Counted from the first letter of the stretch, positions 1 through 8,410 are shown. The stretch is 25,984 bases of DNA from Planctomycetales bacterium (GCA_007119795.1 SKOZ01000028.1:1-25984), one strand, 5' to 3'. Notes: generated from the letters alone by a model not told the origin. Numbers and translations are program-made.

Positions 1-2304
1 CCCGCTCAGCCGGTGCTCGTGGCAGCCCGCACAACCCTGCGTCTCGCCGGGGCGGACGATGGTGCCGCTGCGCATCGACTGCACCATCCGCCCCTCCGCA
101 TCGAGGAGCTGGAAGTAGACGAACTCGTCGGCGGGGACGTGGAAGTAGGCCGAGCCGTCCTCTTCGACGGGAACGGAGCCCAGAATCCGCTTGTTGTTGA
201 AATCGTCCCAGGCCATCCCCGGCGCCTGCTGGCCGGTGCCGCTGTCCCAGGCGGGGTGCGTCCAGAAGCGCTTCTCCGGCGAACCGACCACCCGCAGCGA
301 CCGCACCGTTCCCGGCGCCACGCGTTCCATGCCCGAGCCCTCGTAGACGTTCTCCACGTAGAAGGCGCCCGTCCGCTGCGCCAGGTCGATCCGCGAAGGG
401 AGCACCGGCGGCTCCGGCCGCGGGCGGATGGGGACGGGGTCGAAGCAGCCGGGCTCCTCGCTGTGGAGCACGATCTCGTTGCCGAAGAGGTCCAAAAGGA
501 CCAGGCCGGTCCGCGTGCCGCGGTCGAGCTGGCGGACGGCGAGAAAGTACTTCTCGGAGAGGGGGTAGGGATCTTCGTACTTGGGCCAGACCTGGATGAA
601 AGTGTCGAAGTCGCCCACCTCGACCAGGTCCATGGCCTCGGGCGGCCAGGTCCGCAGGATGCCCGCGCGGCCGTCGAGCCCCCGGCGGCGGTCGATGATG
701 CCCAGGGCGCCCCAGGGGTGATCGTGGCAGGAAGAGAGGACGGCGAGGACCTTCGAGGTGCCGGGGATCGGCTGCGCGTCGAGGAAGGCGCCCGGCGAGT
801 TCGTGTTGTTGCCGTAGTAGACCACGTGGCTGGTGCCGTCAGGGAAGGTGGTCCACAGGCCCTGGGCATCGCCGAAGTTGCGGTCTACGTATTCCCAGCG
901 GCTGTAGAGGATGCGGCCGTCGGGGAGCAGGGCGGGGTGGTTCTCGAAGAGGGTGCTGTGGCCGATCTGCTGGATGTTGGCGCCGTCGCCGTCCATGGTA
1001 AAGAGGTTGGCCATGATGTGACGGTTGCACATACAGTACTTCGGCTCGCGGGTGGAGGCGAAGAGGATGCGGCCCCCGGGGAGGTGGATCGGATCGATGT
1101 CGGAGACGTACTCGGCGAAGGTGAGCTGCCGCTTCTCGCCGGTGGCCAGGTCCATCTCGTAGATGTGGTAGTCGCCGTCGCGGTGCCGGCGGAGCGAGAA
1201 GAGGACGCGGCCGGCATCGAAGGAGAGGTCGGGGTCGCGGACGATGCCCTCGGGCACCTCGAGCAGCGTGCGGACCTCGCCGCCGCGGGCGAAGTCGATG
1301 ATCTTCAGCGCCGCGCCGCCGCGGAACTGGGCGGCGTTGATCTCGCCCCGCTGGAAGAGCGTCTCCGTGTTGTGGTGGTCGTAGGGGTATTGGGGCCGCA
1401 CGATGAAGAGGATCGGCTGCCCGGCAACGAGCGGGTTGGCCGTGAGGGCCTCCTGCCGCAGCGCATCGAGCTCCGCGGCGAGGCACTCGAGGGCGGCCAG
1501 GGCGCCGGCATCGTCCGCATCGGCCTCGGCAAGGCCATGCTCGATGGCGGCGAGCCGCTCGAGATAGGCGGGGCCGCGGGGATACCCGTCACCGAAGGTC
1601 TCGATCAGGTCGTCGACGGCGGCGCGGAGGGGGGCGACGCCGGTCTCAACCGCCTCGCGGTGGGCGGCCAGCGCCGCCTGGTGCTGCTCGCGGCGGCGGG
1701 CCTCCCGCCGGGCCGCAGTGGCCTCCTGGTCGATGCGGCCGGCGGCGCGGAAGTCGTCGAAGGTGACGTGGCCCCAGCCGCCGGTGTGGCGATCGACGAC
1801 GCGGAGGAAGACCTCCTCTCCGATCCAGGGGCGCACGTCCCAGACGACGCGCTGCATCGCTTCGTCGTGGATGCCGCGGGCATGGCGGACCTCGGTGCCG
1901 TCGGCGGTGCAGAGGGCTACGTAGGTCGTCTCGTGGCCGCCGCCGCCGACGAGGAGTGTGGCCTCGTCCCCCTCCAAGACGAAGACGGGCGACTCGACGA
2001 CGCCCGTCATCGAGTCGTCGGGGTTTCCCTCGCGCTCCAGCGTGGTGAGGAAGTAGCGGCCCTGCTTGTTGTAGTCCTCGTGCGGGCGGTTGAAGAACCG
2101 CTCCCGCCCCGAGATGAGGTCGCCGCGCTCGCCAAGATCCCCCTCGACGACTTCCCAGCCGTCGAGCGTGCCGCATTCGAAGTCGAAGACGACCGCCGGC
2201 GGGACGGCGGGCTCGGCGTCGCAGAAAGCGGTTGTTGCCGCGGTGAGGGCGACCACGGCGGCCAAGAGGAAACGGGGGGCGGTCCGCCGGAGAGGGATCG
2301 TCAT
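1..2304 (-). CDS. Secreted hydrazine-synthase-alpha-like protein with c-type haem motif (3' end outside window)
   Basis: The frame is open for 768 codons and runs off the left edge, so the C-terminus is missing. Residues 1 to about 27 form a signal peptide (basic start, then LLAAVVALTAATTAF). A segment beginning VFDFECGTLDGWEVVEGD near residue 37 looks like a beta-sandwich domain common in planctomycete exported proteins. From about residue 297 (PILFIVRPQYPYDHHNTE) the protein resembles the HZS alpha middle-domain family, a propeller-like fold with DIDPIHLPGGRILFAST, DGRILYSRWEYVDR and LWTTFPDGT. A CAGCH motif at residues 758-762 predicts covalent haem c, so the mature protein should lie outside the cytoplasmic membrane. 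The ATG at 2304 has AGGA nine bases upstream; an in-frame ATG at 2313 is less well placed. Proteins of this family are frequent in planctomycetes that are not anammox bacteria, so hydrazine synthesis should not be inferred. The substrate is unknown. Confidence 0.85.
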   Translation of the reverse strand, partial: MTIPLRRTAPRFLLAAVVALTAATTAFCDAEPAVPPAVVFDFECGTLDGWEVVEGDLGERGDLISGRERFFNRPHEDYNKQGRYFLTTLEREGNPDDSMTGVVESPVFVLEGDEATLLVGGGGHETTYVALCTADGTEVRHARGIHDEAMQRVVWDVRPWIGEEVFLRVVDRHTGGWGHVTFDDFRAAGRIDQEATAARREARRREQHQAALAAHREAVETGVAPLRAAVDDLIETFGDGYPRGPAYLERLAAIEHGLAEADADDAGALAALECLAAELDALRQEALTANPLVAGQPILFIVRPQYPYDHHNTETLFQRGEINAAQFRGGAALKIIDFARGGEVRTLLEVPEGIVRDPDLSFDAGRVLFSLRRHRDGDYHIYEMDLATGEKRQLTFAEYVSDIDPIHLPGGRILFASTREPKYCMCNRHIMANLFTMDGDGANIQQIGHSTLFENHPALLPDGRILYSRWEYVDRNFGDAQGLWTTFPDGTSHVVYYGNNTNSPGAFLDAQPIPGTSKVLAVLSSCHDHPWGALGIIDRRRGLDGRAGILRTWPPEAMDLVEVGDFDTFIQVWPKYEDPYPLSEKYFLAVRQLDRGTRTGLVLLDLFGNEIVLHSEEPGCFDPVPIRPRPEPPVLPSRIDLAQRTGAFYVENVYEGSGMERVAPGTVRSLRVVGSPEKRFWTHPAWDSGTGQQAPGMAWDDFNNKRILGSVPVEEDGSAYFHVPADEFVYFQLLDAEGRMVQSMRSGTIVRPGETQGCAGCHEHRLSG

Positions 2305-2389
2305 TCGTGTCATTCCTAAGGGACCTGGTACGGGGCTCCGGAGGGCGCAGGCCCCCCCACTACTGGCACAGCCGGCAGCCGTTCGTTTT

Positions 2390-2475
2390 GCCGGTCGCCG
2401 CGCCGCAGTCGGACTGCCCGCGCGAGGAGGAGGTGTCGCCCAGGGGGAACACCTTGGGTTACGCTGGCGACCGGC
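2390..2475 (-). ncRNA. Candidate structured leader RNA (three-way-junction shape) of the HZS-alpha-like gene
   Basis: Just downstream of the predicted start site a perfect 10-base inverted repeat, GCCGGTCGCC (2475-2466) and GGCGACCGGC (2399-2390), could close a junction. Inside it are a hairpin with AGGTGT/ACACCT arms (about 2456-2433) and a short hairpin GCAGT-CCG-ACTGC (about 2417-2405). A second copy of CGGTCGCC just upstream (about 2489-2482) could compete for the same 3' arm. I match it to no known riboswitch class. The plus-strand reading folds equally well, but its next gene is almost 700 bases away, so I favour the minus strand. Folding was done by eye. Confidence 0.35.
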
Positions 2476-2494
2476 CTCCCGGCGACCGAAGCCC

Positions 2495-2524
2495 ATTGTA
2501 GATTGCCCAGGGCGCATCTGTCAC
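2495..2524 (-). promoter_or_regulatory. Sigma70-like promoter for the HZS-alpha-like gene
   Basis: On the minus strand, GTGACA (2524-2519, five of six matches to TTGACA) is followed after 18 bases by TACAAT (2500-2495, five of six to TATAAT). Transcription would start near 2488 and give a leader of about 185 bases before the ATG at 2304. The prediction rests on sequence match only. Confidence 0.5.
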
Positions 2525-3163
2525 CTCGGCGACTCCGCCGACTCCCCCGCCAAGGTGAGCGGCAGAATACCCCCTGCTTGATCAGGGGCAACGGTAGCTC
2601 GGTTCCTGTGCGTTACACGATCGCGTCGTTGCCGTGGACATTGCTGAGAGGCCGACGGTCGGCGAGCATCGCCCGGTCTGACAAGTCTCCCTGTTTTTTC
2701 TGGGTACCCGCCTGCCTCCGCCGCTTTCCCCGAAATTCCCAGCGCCATGAGGTTGAATGGGGACAGCCACGGCCGCTCAGGTATCCATGGTGTCCGTGGG
2801 CAGAGGGTTCGAGTGGCACACGGGGAGGTAGGGGGGTTCAGGCGCGATCGGGCGGTTCGCGAATGGCGGATTTCGCGTTGACGGGAGCCTGCTTAATGAG
2901 TATCGTCCGCCCGGGGCCCCGCGAAACGCCATAGGGGGGTGGAGAAGGGCGGTAAGATCCAGGATCGAGGATGGCTGGGTCGGTGAAGATTCCGTGGGAC
3001 GGTGAAGGGCTTACGGCGGGGTTCGGCAAGCTGGGATTGTTTTGTCGGCAAGATCGGGTTATCCGGCGTCCCGCAGAATTCCGATAGTGCAGAAAAGGTC
3101 TAACAACACGGCCTGCCGAACGGCTGGGCCCGGTCGCGCCTGGATCCGAGGGGGGATTCGCTG
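2525..3163. other. Long intergenic stretch without a recognisable gene
   Basis: The region lies between the divergent HZS-alpha-like and capD-like genes. Small open frames on both strands have no ribosome-binding site, no family resemblance and conflicting phases. Visible structure includes a hairpin CCCCTG-CTTGAT-CAGGGG (2571-2588) and a near-perfect inverted repeat 2521-2530/2549-2558 with one mismatch, which overlaps the predicted -35 of the minus-strand promoter. A T-run (CTGTTTTTTCTGGG, about 2690) follows no good hairpin. No tRNA fold was found. No convincing promoter for the capD-like gene could be picked. Confidence 0.5.
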
Positions 3164-5155
3164 GTGACGAATGGTCAGGATTCCTTTGCGGGTGCGGTGC
3201 GCGAGCCGAGCGGGAGCGGCGGCGAGGGGAGGCGGAACTGCGGCGGCGCGGCCCCTCGCGGGCAACGGCCGCATGCCGGAATCGACCGCATGGTAGGTGC
3301 CGTGCTCCGCACCCTCCTGGCACAGCGGCCGGTGCTCCTGGGATTGGCCCACCTGGCGGTCTTCGTGCTGGTCTACAAGCTGGCCTTCCTGCTCCGCTTC
3401 GATTTCCGCGTACCCGAGCGAACGGCACTCGCCTTCTGGCAGTCGCTCGTCTGGATACTGCCCGTGAAGCTGGGGGTCTTCTATGCCCTGGGACACTTCC
3501 AGGGCTGGTGGCGGTACGTGACGTTTGCCGATCTGGCCGCGCTGCTGCGGGCAACCGCGATCGCTTCGCTGGCGATTTTCCTGGTCAACCGCGTAATGGA
3601 TCTCCAGATTCCCCGGACCGTCCTCGTCCTGGACGCGATGGCGGGGATTCTGGTGCTCGGTTCGATCCGTTCCAGTTGGCGGATGATGCACGAGCAGCTC
3701 TTTCCCGCGTTCCGGAGGGACGACTATCGCTACGCCCTCCTGGTGGGCGACGATCCGAGCAGCGGCCTGATCGCGCACCAGATCCACTCGCACTCCCACC
3801 TGCGTTATCGGGTCCGCGCCTTGGTCACCACCAGCGGCACCCTCCCGGGGGCTTGGTGTGGAGGGATTCCCGTCCTCGGGGGACTGGGGAAGGTTGCCGA
3901 GTTCGCCGCCCGCTACGGGGCCGAGGACGTCTTGGTGATCGCCGGGACGCTTCCCGGCGGCACGGTTCGCGAGCTGATGCGCATCTGCAAGGCGGCGAAA
4001 CTGACGCTCAAGATCATCCCGCCGATGGAAGAGTTCGTGCGCGGTTATCGGCGCATTCCGGTCCGCGACATCGACATCGACGACCTCCTGGGCCGCGACC
4101 CGGTGAAGCTGGACCTCAAGGGGATCGGCACGCTCCTCCGGGGCGAGCGCGTACTGGTCACAGGGGCGGGAGGGAGCATCGGGGCGGAGATCTGCCGCCA
4201 GGTACTCAAGCACCAGCCCGCCGAACTGGTGCTCCTCGGTCGGGGGGAGAACCGGGTCTTCACCACCGAGCAGGAGTTGCGGCTGATGGCCGGCGCCACG
4301 CGGGTTTTCCCCGTGATCGCCGACGTGACCGACCGCGCGCGGATGCGGGGCGTCTTCGACCAGTACCGCTCCACGGTCGTCTTTCACGCCGCGGCCCACA
4401 AACACGTCCCCCTCATGGAGGCCAACATCGGCGAGGCCGTCAAGAACAACTGCCTGGGGACTCGCACCGTCGCCGACCTGGCCGACGAATTCGCGGCGAA
4501 AGCCTTCGTATTGATCTCCACGGACAAGGCCGTGAACCCCACCAGCATCATGGGGGCCACGAAGCATCTCGCCGAGCGGTACGTCCATGCGCTCTCGGTG
4601 CATTCGTCGACGCGGTTCATGGTAGTCCGTTTCGGCAACGTCCTGGGGTCGGCGGGGAGCGTGGTGCCCCTCTTCCAGGAGCAGATACGCCGCGGCGGCC
4701 CGATCACCGTCACCGACCCGCGGATGCGGCGGTTCTTCATGACCATTCCCGAGGCGTCCATGCTTGTCTTGCAGGCGGCCGCCATCGGCAAGGGAGGGGA
4801 GATCTTCGTCCTCGACATGGGCGAGCCGATCCGGGTAGTCGATCTCGCCCGCGATCTCATCCGCCTCTCCGGGCTCCCCGAAGACGCCATCGAGATCACT
4901 TTCACCGGTATGCGGCCCGGCGAGAAGCTCTACGAAGAGCTCTACTTCGACGACGAGCGGAGCCTGGCCACCTGCCACCCCAAGGTCCGCGCCGCGCTGC
5001 ACCGCCCCGCCGACCTCGAGGAGGTCAGCCGCCAGTTCGTGGAGCTGGAGAGTCTCCGCCACTTCAGCCCCCACGTGCTGCGGCTACGGCTTGGGGAGAT
5101 GGTCCCCGAGTACGATCCGGGCAGCGAACACCCCTCGCGACAGGCCGTCGCCTGA
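3164..5155 (+). CDS. Membrane-bound nucleotide-sugar 4,6-dehydratase, CapD/FlaA1/WbpM type
   Basis: This 663-residue protein belongs to the polysaccharide-biosynthesis dehydratases that convert UDP-GlcNAc-type sugars to 4-keto-6-deoxy intermediates for surface glycans. The N-terminal part (about residues 45-180) has several hydrophobic membrane segments, followed by a CoA-binding-like Rossmann segment and then the catalytic Rossmann domain. The NAD(P)-binding motif is G334-x-x-G337-x-x-G340 in VTGAGGSIG. The active-site stretch STDKAVNPTSIMGATK places D454, K455, M463 and K467, the Met-for-Tyr form typical of large membrane homologues such as WbpM and PglF. FHAAAHKHVPLME and GMRPGEKLYEEL are also family signatures. 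The GTG start follows GAGGGGGG by about eight bases; an in-frame ATG at 3290 (residue 43) is a real alternative, because residues 1-42 are low in complexity. Exact sugar specificity cannot be read. Confidence 0.92.
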   Translation: MTNGQDSFAGAVREPSGSGGEGRRNCGGAAPRGQRPHAGIDRMVGAVLRTLLAQRPVLLGLAHLAVFVLVYKLAFLLRFDFRVPERTALAFWQSLVWILPVKLGVFYALGHFQGWWRYVTFADLAALLRATAIASLAIFLVNRVMDLQIPRTVLVLDAMAGILVLGSIRSSWRMMHEQLFPAFRRDDYRYALLVGDDPSSGLIAHQIHSHSHLRYRVRALVTTSGTLPGAWCGGIPVLGGLGKVAEFAARYGAEDVLVIAGTLPGGTVRELMRICKAAKLTLKIIPPMEEFVRGYRRIPVRDIDIDDLLGRDPVKLDLKGIGTLLRGERVLVTGAGGSIGAEICRQVLKHQPAELVLLGRGENRVFTTEQELRLMAGATRVFPVIADVTDRARMRGVFDQYRSTVVFHAAAHKHVPLMEANIGEAVKNNCLGTRTVADLADEFAAKAFVLISTDKAVNPTSIMGATKHLAERYVHALSVHSSTRFMVVRFGNVLGSAGSVVPLFQEQIRRGGPITVTDPRMRRFFMTIPEASMLVLQAAAIGKGGEIFVLDMGEPIRVVDLARDLIRLSGLPEDAIEITFTGMRPGEKLYEELYFDDERSLATCHPKVRAALHRPADLEEVSRQFVELESLRHFSPHVLRLRLGEMVPEYDPGSEHPSRQAVA

Positions 5156-5181
5156 GCGGATCTGCCGCTCAGACCGGCGAC
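5147..5181. terminator. Palindrome shared by two convergent genes, containing both stop codons
   Basis: CTGAGCGG (5152-5159), loop ATCTG, CCGCTCAG (5165-5172) is a perfect 8-base hairpin. An outer GTCGCC/GGCGAC pair (5147-5152/5176-5181) can lengthen it imperfectly. The TGA of the capD-like gene (5153-5155) and the TGA of the DUF4432 gene (5171-5169 on the minus strand) are symmetrical parts of the two arms. There is no T-run, so termination is inferred from position and symmetry. Confidence 0.5.
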
Positions 5182-6335
5182 CAGTGAGGATCGGGCTTTG
5201 CAAGGATTTCCGGTTTGGCGGCCCGCTGGATCTCGGCGATGGCGTCTCGGGCGGCGGCCACCGCGGCGCTGCCGCTGTGGGCCTGGAGGGTCAAGGTAAA
5301 GCTGCGGCTCTCGCCCGCGGCGAGTTCGAGCACCCGGCCCTGCTCGCGCTCGAAGGACTTGGGGTTGGGGAAGTTCACGGCCGGTTCCAGGCCGCTCACG
5401 TAGCCGTCCGCGGGATCCTGGGGGTTCTTCCAGAGGACGAAGCGCGGCAACTGCGCCACGGGAAAGGCCACGCTGAAGCCCACCTCACCACTGGCATTCT
5501 GCAGCAGTGCCCGCGAAAGCCCGTCGCCGCCGGCAAGCGGATCGAAATAGTAGGCCGCCTCGGGGACGCCGGGGGTGGCGGCGGCGAAGGCGTCCCACTG
5601 GTCGATTCGCCCGGCCGACGTGGCGTCGCGGGGGGCCATCTTGCGGAAGGGGACGAAGACCTTGGCCCCCGGCTCCAGGAGCGGAACGCCGACGTTGATG
5701 TGGTAGAGCAGCTCCATCTCGCCCGGCTCAGCGGAGAGATTGGTGACGGTATCGGTCACCGTGAGGGACGTGCTCCCTGCCTGGGTGCGGACCGACGTGG
5801 CCAGCCGCAGCTTGGGACCGAATAGCTGCGCCTCGTCGACCTCGCCGTAGACTGCGAGTTCGCCCGAGTCGGCATCGGCGGTGATCTCGACCCGGTGCGC
5901 CGGGATGTTGGCGATCCTGCCGTGCAGGCCGGCGAGGACCTGGCCGCCCGCGGCAACCTCCGGGGGGCCGTTGTGCGCCAGGCCGCAACGGACGAAAAGC
6001 TCGTCGAAGCCGTCGAGCCAGCCGATGCCGTTGCCCTCGAGCATGCGGACGAAGGCCGGGTGGACGGGGCCACGGACGGGCGACTTCCAGCCGATGGCCG
6101 TCTCGCCGCACCAGATCCGCCATAGTCCCATGCCGCGGGTAGGGACGACGGAGAAGCGGATGGCACCGGTGTCCACCTCGATCACGTCGACGCCGTCGCG
6201 GAGTCCGCCGCGGAGCGTCCGTTTGACGACGGAGGCGCCGGCGAGCCCGCCACCCAGGTCGTCGGCGCCCAGACGAAGCGACGCGGTATAGACATCGCGA
6301 TCCACGTCCGTCAGTGTCCACGTCTCCCGGGCCAT
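5169..6335 (-). CDS. DUF4432 family protein (aldose-1-epimerase-like fold)
   Basis: This protein of 388 residues has no signal peptide, so it is probably cytoplasmic. It resembles the DUF4432 family, which shares the galactose-mutarotase-like beta-sandwich and is presumed to act on sugars, though reactions are not established. Supporting stretches are IRFSVVPTRGMGLWRIWCG, GIGWLDGFDELFVRCGLAHNG, LHGRIANIPA, and VTNLSAEPGEMELLYHINVG followed by PLLEPGAKVFVPF. The frame stays open upstream to 6581, but that extension is proline- and arginine-rich without family resemblance; the ATG at 6335 has AGGAG ten bases upstream and begins the conserved part. It is downstream of the propeller gene on the same strand with a 309-base gap, so it is probably transcribed separately. 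The gap to the convergent capD-like stop is only 13 bases. Confidence 0.85.
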   Translation of the reverse strand: MARETWTLTDVDRDVYTASLRLGADDLGGGLAGASVVKRTLRGGLRDGVDVIEVDTGAIRFSVVPTRGMGLWRIWCGETAIGWKSPVRGPVHPAFVRMLEGNGIGWLDGFDELFVRCGLAHNGPPEVAAGGQVLAGLHGRIANIPAHRVEITADADSGELAVYGEVDEAQLFGPKLRLATSVRTQAGSTSLTVTDTVTNLSAEPGEMELLYHINVGVPLLEPGAKVFVPFRKMAPRDATSAGRIDQWDAFAAATPGVPEAAYYFDPLAGGDGLSRALLQNASGEVGFSVAFPVAQLPRFVLWKNPQDPADGYVSGLEPAVNFPNPKSFEREQGRVLELAAGESRSFTLTLQAHSGSAAVAAARDAIAEIQRAAKPEILAKPDPHWSPV

Positions 6336-6644
6336 GGTCGATCGTCTCCTGCGCTGGGGCCTTGGTATCGCCGCTGCTCCCGCCGGAGGGCGGGGGGCGG
6401 ACGGCGAGACTGCCACCAATCTACGCTGCCGCCGCGCCGTTGGCCAGGGGGCCGCCGACCCGCGTAGACGAGGGCCGACGGCCGGCTGCTTCGGGGGAAT
6501 CAGCCGCGGCAGGGCCGCAGGTCGCGGCAGAGGGAGATGATCGGGATGCCGTATCTTCCGAGAGCGCAGCGATGTTGCCACCGATCAGCGCCCGTCGCCT
6601 TGAGGACGACCAGGTCCAGTCCGCCGGCACGGGCCACGGCGACA
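6336..6644. other. Intergenic stretch without a clear gene
   Basis: This is very GC-rich sequence between two minus-strand genes. Open frames here carry arginine- and serine-rich translations typical of non-coding GC-rich DNA. A small hairpin GGCC-GAC-GGCC lies near 6473. A weak minus-strand -10 (TAGATT, about 6423) has no matching -35. Nothing firmer can be named. Confidence 0.4.
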
Positions 6645-8117
6645 CTACCGGAAAGGATCGTCGAAATCGTCGAAATCGTCGAAAGGATCGAAGTGGTCGG
6701 CGGGCTCGGCAACCGGCCGCTGGAAGGGATCCTCTGCCGGCCGCTGCTCGACGGCCGGGGCCGCCTCCTCCCGTTCCGCCTCGGTTACCTCAGATTCCTC
6801 CACCTCGACGACCTGGCCCCACGGGCGATGACGCAACGGCTCGGTCAAATCGACCTCGCGAAGGCATTGGACCAGCCCGCTGGGCGAAGCCAGGTAGATG
6901 CGGTCCGTGCGATCGTTGCGGAAGCGAAGGTGGGTCGGATCGACGGGCAAGGTATCGAGGCGGGACCCGGTCTCGGCATCGAGAACGACGAGCCGATCCA
7001 GCTTGTCGGACACGTAGATGCGGTCGTTTCCGGCAGCCACGAAGTCGGTGATCTGCGGAGCCCACCAGAGCTGCCGTCCGGAGGAAGCCTCCAGGCAATA
7101 CATGCCGCCCAGACTGGTGGCCACGTGGATGCGATCGCCGATCACCACGGCGGGGACCCGAATCGGTTCGCCGGTGGGGAACTGCCAGAGTTCGCGGCCG
7201 CTCCGCTCATCCAGCGCGTAGACCCTACCGTCGTGCGAAACGGCGATGATCTTCGCCGCTTCAATCCCGGCCTCGGGATCCGACGGGATCAGCGTGGGGG
7301 AGGCGGAGATGATGTCGTGGGTGCGCAGGCGGTAGTTGATCCGGAAGTCCCTGTCGCGGAAACGGTTGAGCTCGGCAACGAACATCATTCCGCGGTCCGT
7401 CGCCCAGGCAACGAACTCCTGGGAGGCACTCTGCCGCGTGACCAGCGGCGGCACGATGGCGCTCCCGTACGATTGGATGATCTGCGGGAGGATGGTATCC
7501 TCGGCGACGCGGAAGGCGTCGAGGCGGGCGAACTCGGCCTCTTCCGCGTCCTCGTCGTCCGCCTCGTCGGGAACGAGGGCAGCGGCCTCCTCGTCCGCCG
7601 GCGTTTCGGGGTCGCGATACCTGCGGCCGGCGGTGGGATCGAGGCGGTAGGCGGCAACCATGCCGTCGATCATGGGTATGAAGACCCGCTCCTGGCTCAT
7701 GGTGACGCCCGCACCGGGGATGCCGTCCAGGCGGGTCTGCCAGATGATCCTGCCGTTGTACCGATTGATCACGAAGAGCGTCGAACCGTTGATGACCGAG
7801 ACCATCTCGTCGTTCACACCCAGGGGCAACGTGGGATGGCCGGGGTTGCCGACCCTCCGCACCCAGAGGGTATCGCCCCGCTCCGCGTCCATGGCATGTA
7901 CCTGGCCGCGGCTCGTCTGGACGTAGAGGACGTCGCCGTAGAGCGTCATGCCGGTGACGCGGCCCCGGGCCGGATCGAACTCGACCTGGTTGAACCAGGG
8001 GCGCGTCAGCCCGTGCCGGTTGGCGGTCGTCTCGGCAATCAAGGCCCCCAGTGCCTCGGCAGCAGCGCCGCTGGCAGCCGCAACGGCCAGGGCGGCGAAA
8101 AGCAGGCTTCGCCTCAT
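6645..8117 (-). CDS. Exported PQQ-like beta-propeller repeat protein
   Basis: The protein has 490 residues from the ATG at 8117, which has GAGGA about seven bases upstream; the frame also allows a TTG at 8135, less likely. A signal peptide (MRRSLLFAALAVAAASGAAAEA) predicts export, without a lipobox cysteine. Several PQQ-type blades follow: VYALDERSGRELWQFPTGE, MYCLEASSGRQLWW, LFVINRYNGRIIW and VHAMDAERGDTLWVRR, each with the Asp/Gly turn and Trp of this fold. The blades probably form a scaffold or a quinoprotein-like propeller. BamB shares the architecture, but BamB function is not shown. The last 60 residues are acidic and low in complexity, ending in DDF repeats encoded by a 9-base tandem repeat. 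It is divergent from the 1359-residue gene across 293 bases. Confidence 0.82.
   Translation of the reverse strand: MRRSLLFAALAVAAASGAAAEALGALIAETTANRHGLTRPWFNQVEFDPARGRVTGMTLYGDVLYVQTSRGQVHAMDAERGDTLWVRRVGNPGHPTLPLGVNDEMVSVINGSTLFVINRYNGRIIWQTRLDGIPGAGVTMSQERVFIPMIDGMVAAYRLDPTAGRRYRDPETPADEEAAALVPDEADDEDAEEAEFARLDAFRVAEDTILPQIIQSYGSAIVPPLVTRQSASQEFVAWATDRGMMFVAELNRFRDRDFRINYRLRTHDIISASPTLIPSDPEAGIEAAKIIAVSHDGRVYALDERSGRELWQFPTGEPIRVPAVVIGDRIHVATSLGGMYCLEASSGRQLWWAPQITDFVAAGNDRIYVSDKLDRLVVLDAETGSRLDTLPVDPTHLRFRNDRTDRIYLASPSGLVQCLREVDLTEPLRHRPWGQVVEVEESEVTEAEREEAAPAVEQRPAEDPFQRPVAEPADHFDPFDDFDDFDDPFR
6657..6686 (-). repeat. 9-base tandem repeat in the C-terminus of the propeller gene
   Basis: Three copies of a GTCGAAATC-like unit encode Asp-Asp-Phe three times, close to the end of the protein. 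The repeat lies in frame, so gain or loss of a unit would change the tail length without a frameshift. Confidence 0.75.
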
Positions 8118-8410
8118 CGGTGGTCCTCGGTGCAAAGCAAGTGCCCGCGGCCCCCAAAAGAAGGAATGCCGCGCGAAGAAGTCGTTCTGTCCGGCACCGC
8201 TCCACCGTGGGAACGGGCCTTCCCCTATGGGCCATCATACTTGCGGTTCCCATTCCTTGCACCAAAAAAACACGAAGCCCACCGGATAGGGGGGAGCTCG
8301 GGGTGCCCCGCTCGCCTGCTCGGCACCACCCTGGACCGCCCCTCGGACTCTGCCTAAGATGGTCGCTTGGGCGCCGCTCGCCGACTCGCTCTTCTCGGGA
8401 GAGACACTTG
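8118..8410. other. Divergent promoter region
   Basis: The region separates the propeller gene (minus) from the 1359-residue gene (plus), so it should hold promoters for both. On the minus strand TATGAT (8239-8234) is a good -10 match but has no convincing -35. A CACCAAAAAAACACG A-tract lies at 8260-8274. No plus-strand promoter could be assigned. Confidence 0.35.

Noticed and set aside
13..2319. 768-codon open frame on the plus strand opposite the HZS-alpha-like gene
   Set aside because: It is the exact antisense phase of a real gene in GC-rich DNA; its translation is Val/Ala/Gly-rich with no family pattern.
2360..2452. 30-codon minus-strand frame with a cysteine-rich end (DCGAATGKTNGCRLCQ)
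   Set aside because: Begins with GTG without a ribosome-binding site and lies inside the structured leader. A leader peptide is possible but not supported.
2795..2830. GGTTCGAG resembling a tRNA T-loop
   Set aside because: Flanking bases do not pair and no acceptor or anticodon arms are present.
3059..5074. 671-codon minus-strand open frame opposite the capD-like gene
   Set aside because: Antisense shadow; the plus strand has clear dehydratase motifs.
6421..6712. Small minus-strand frames between the propeller and DUF4432 genes
   Set aside because: Several phases are open at once, with Arg/Ser/Pro-rich translations and no start signals.
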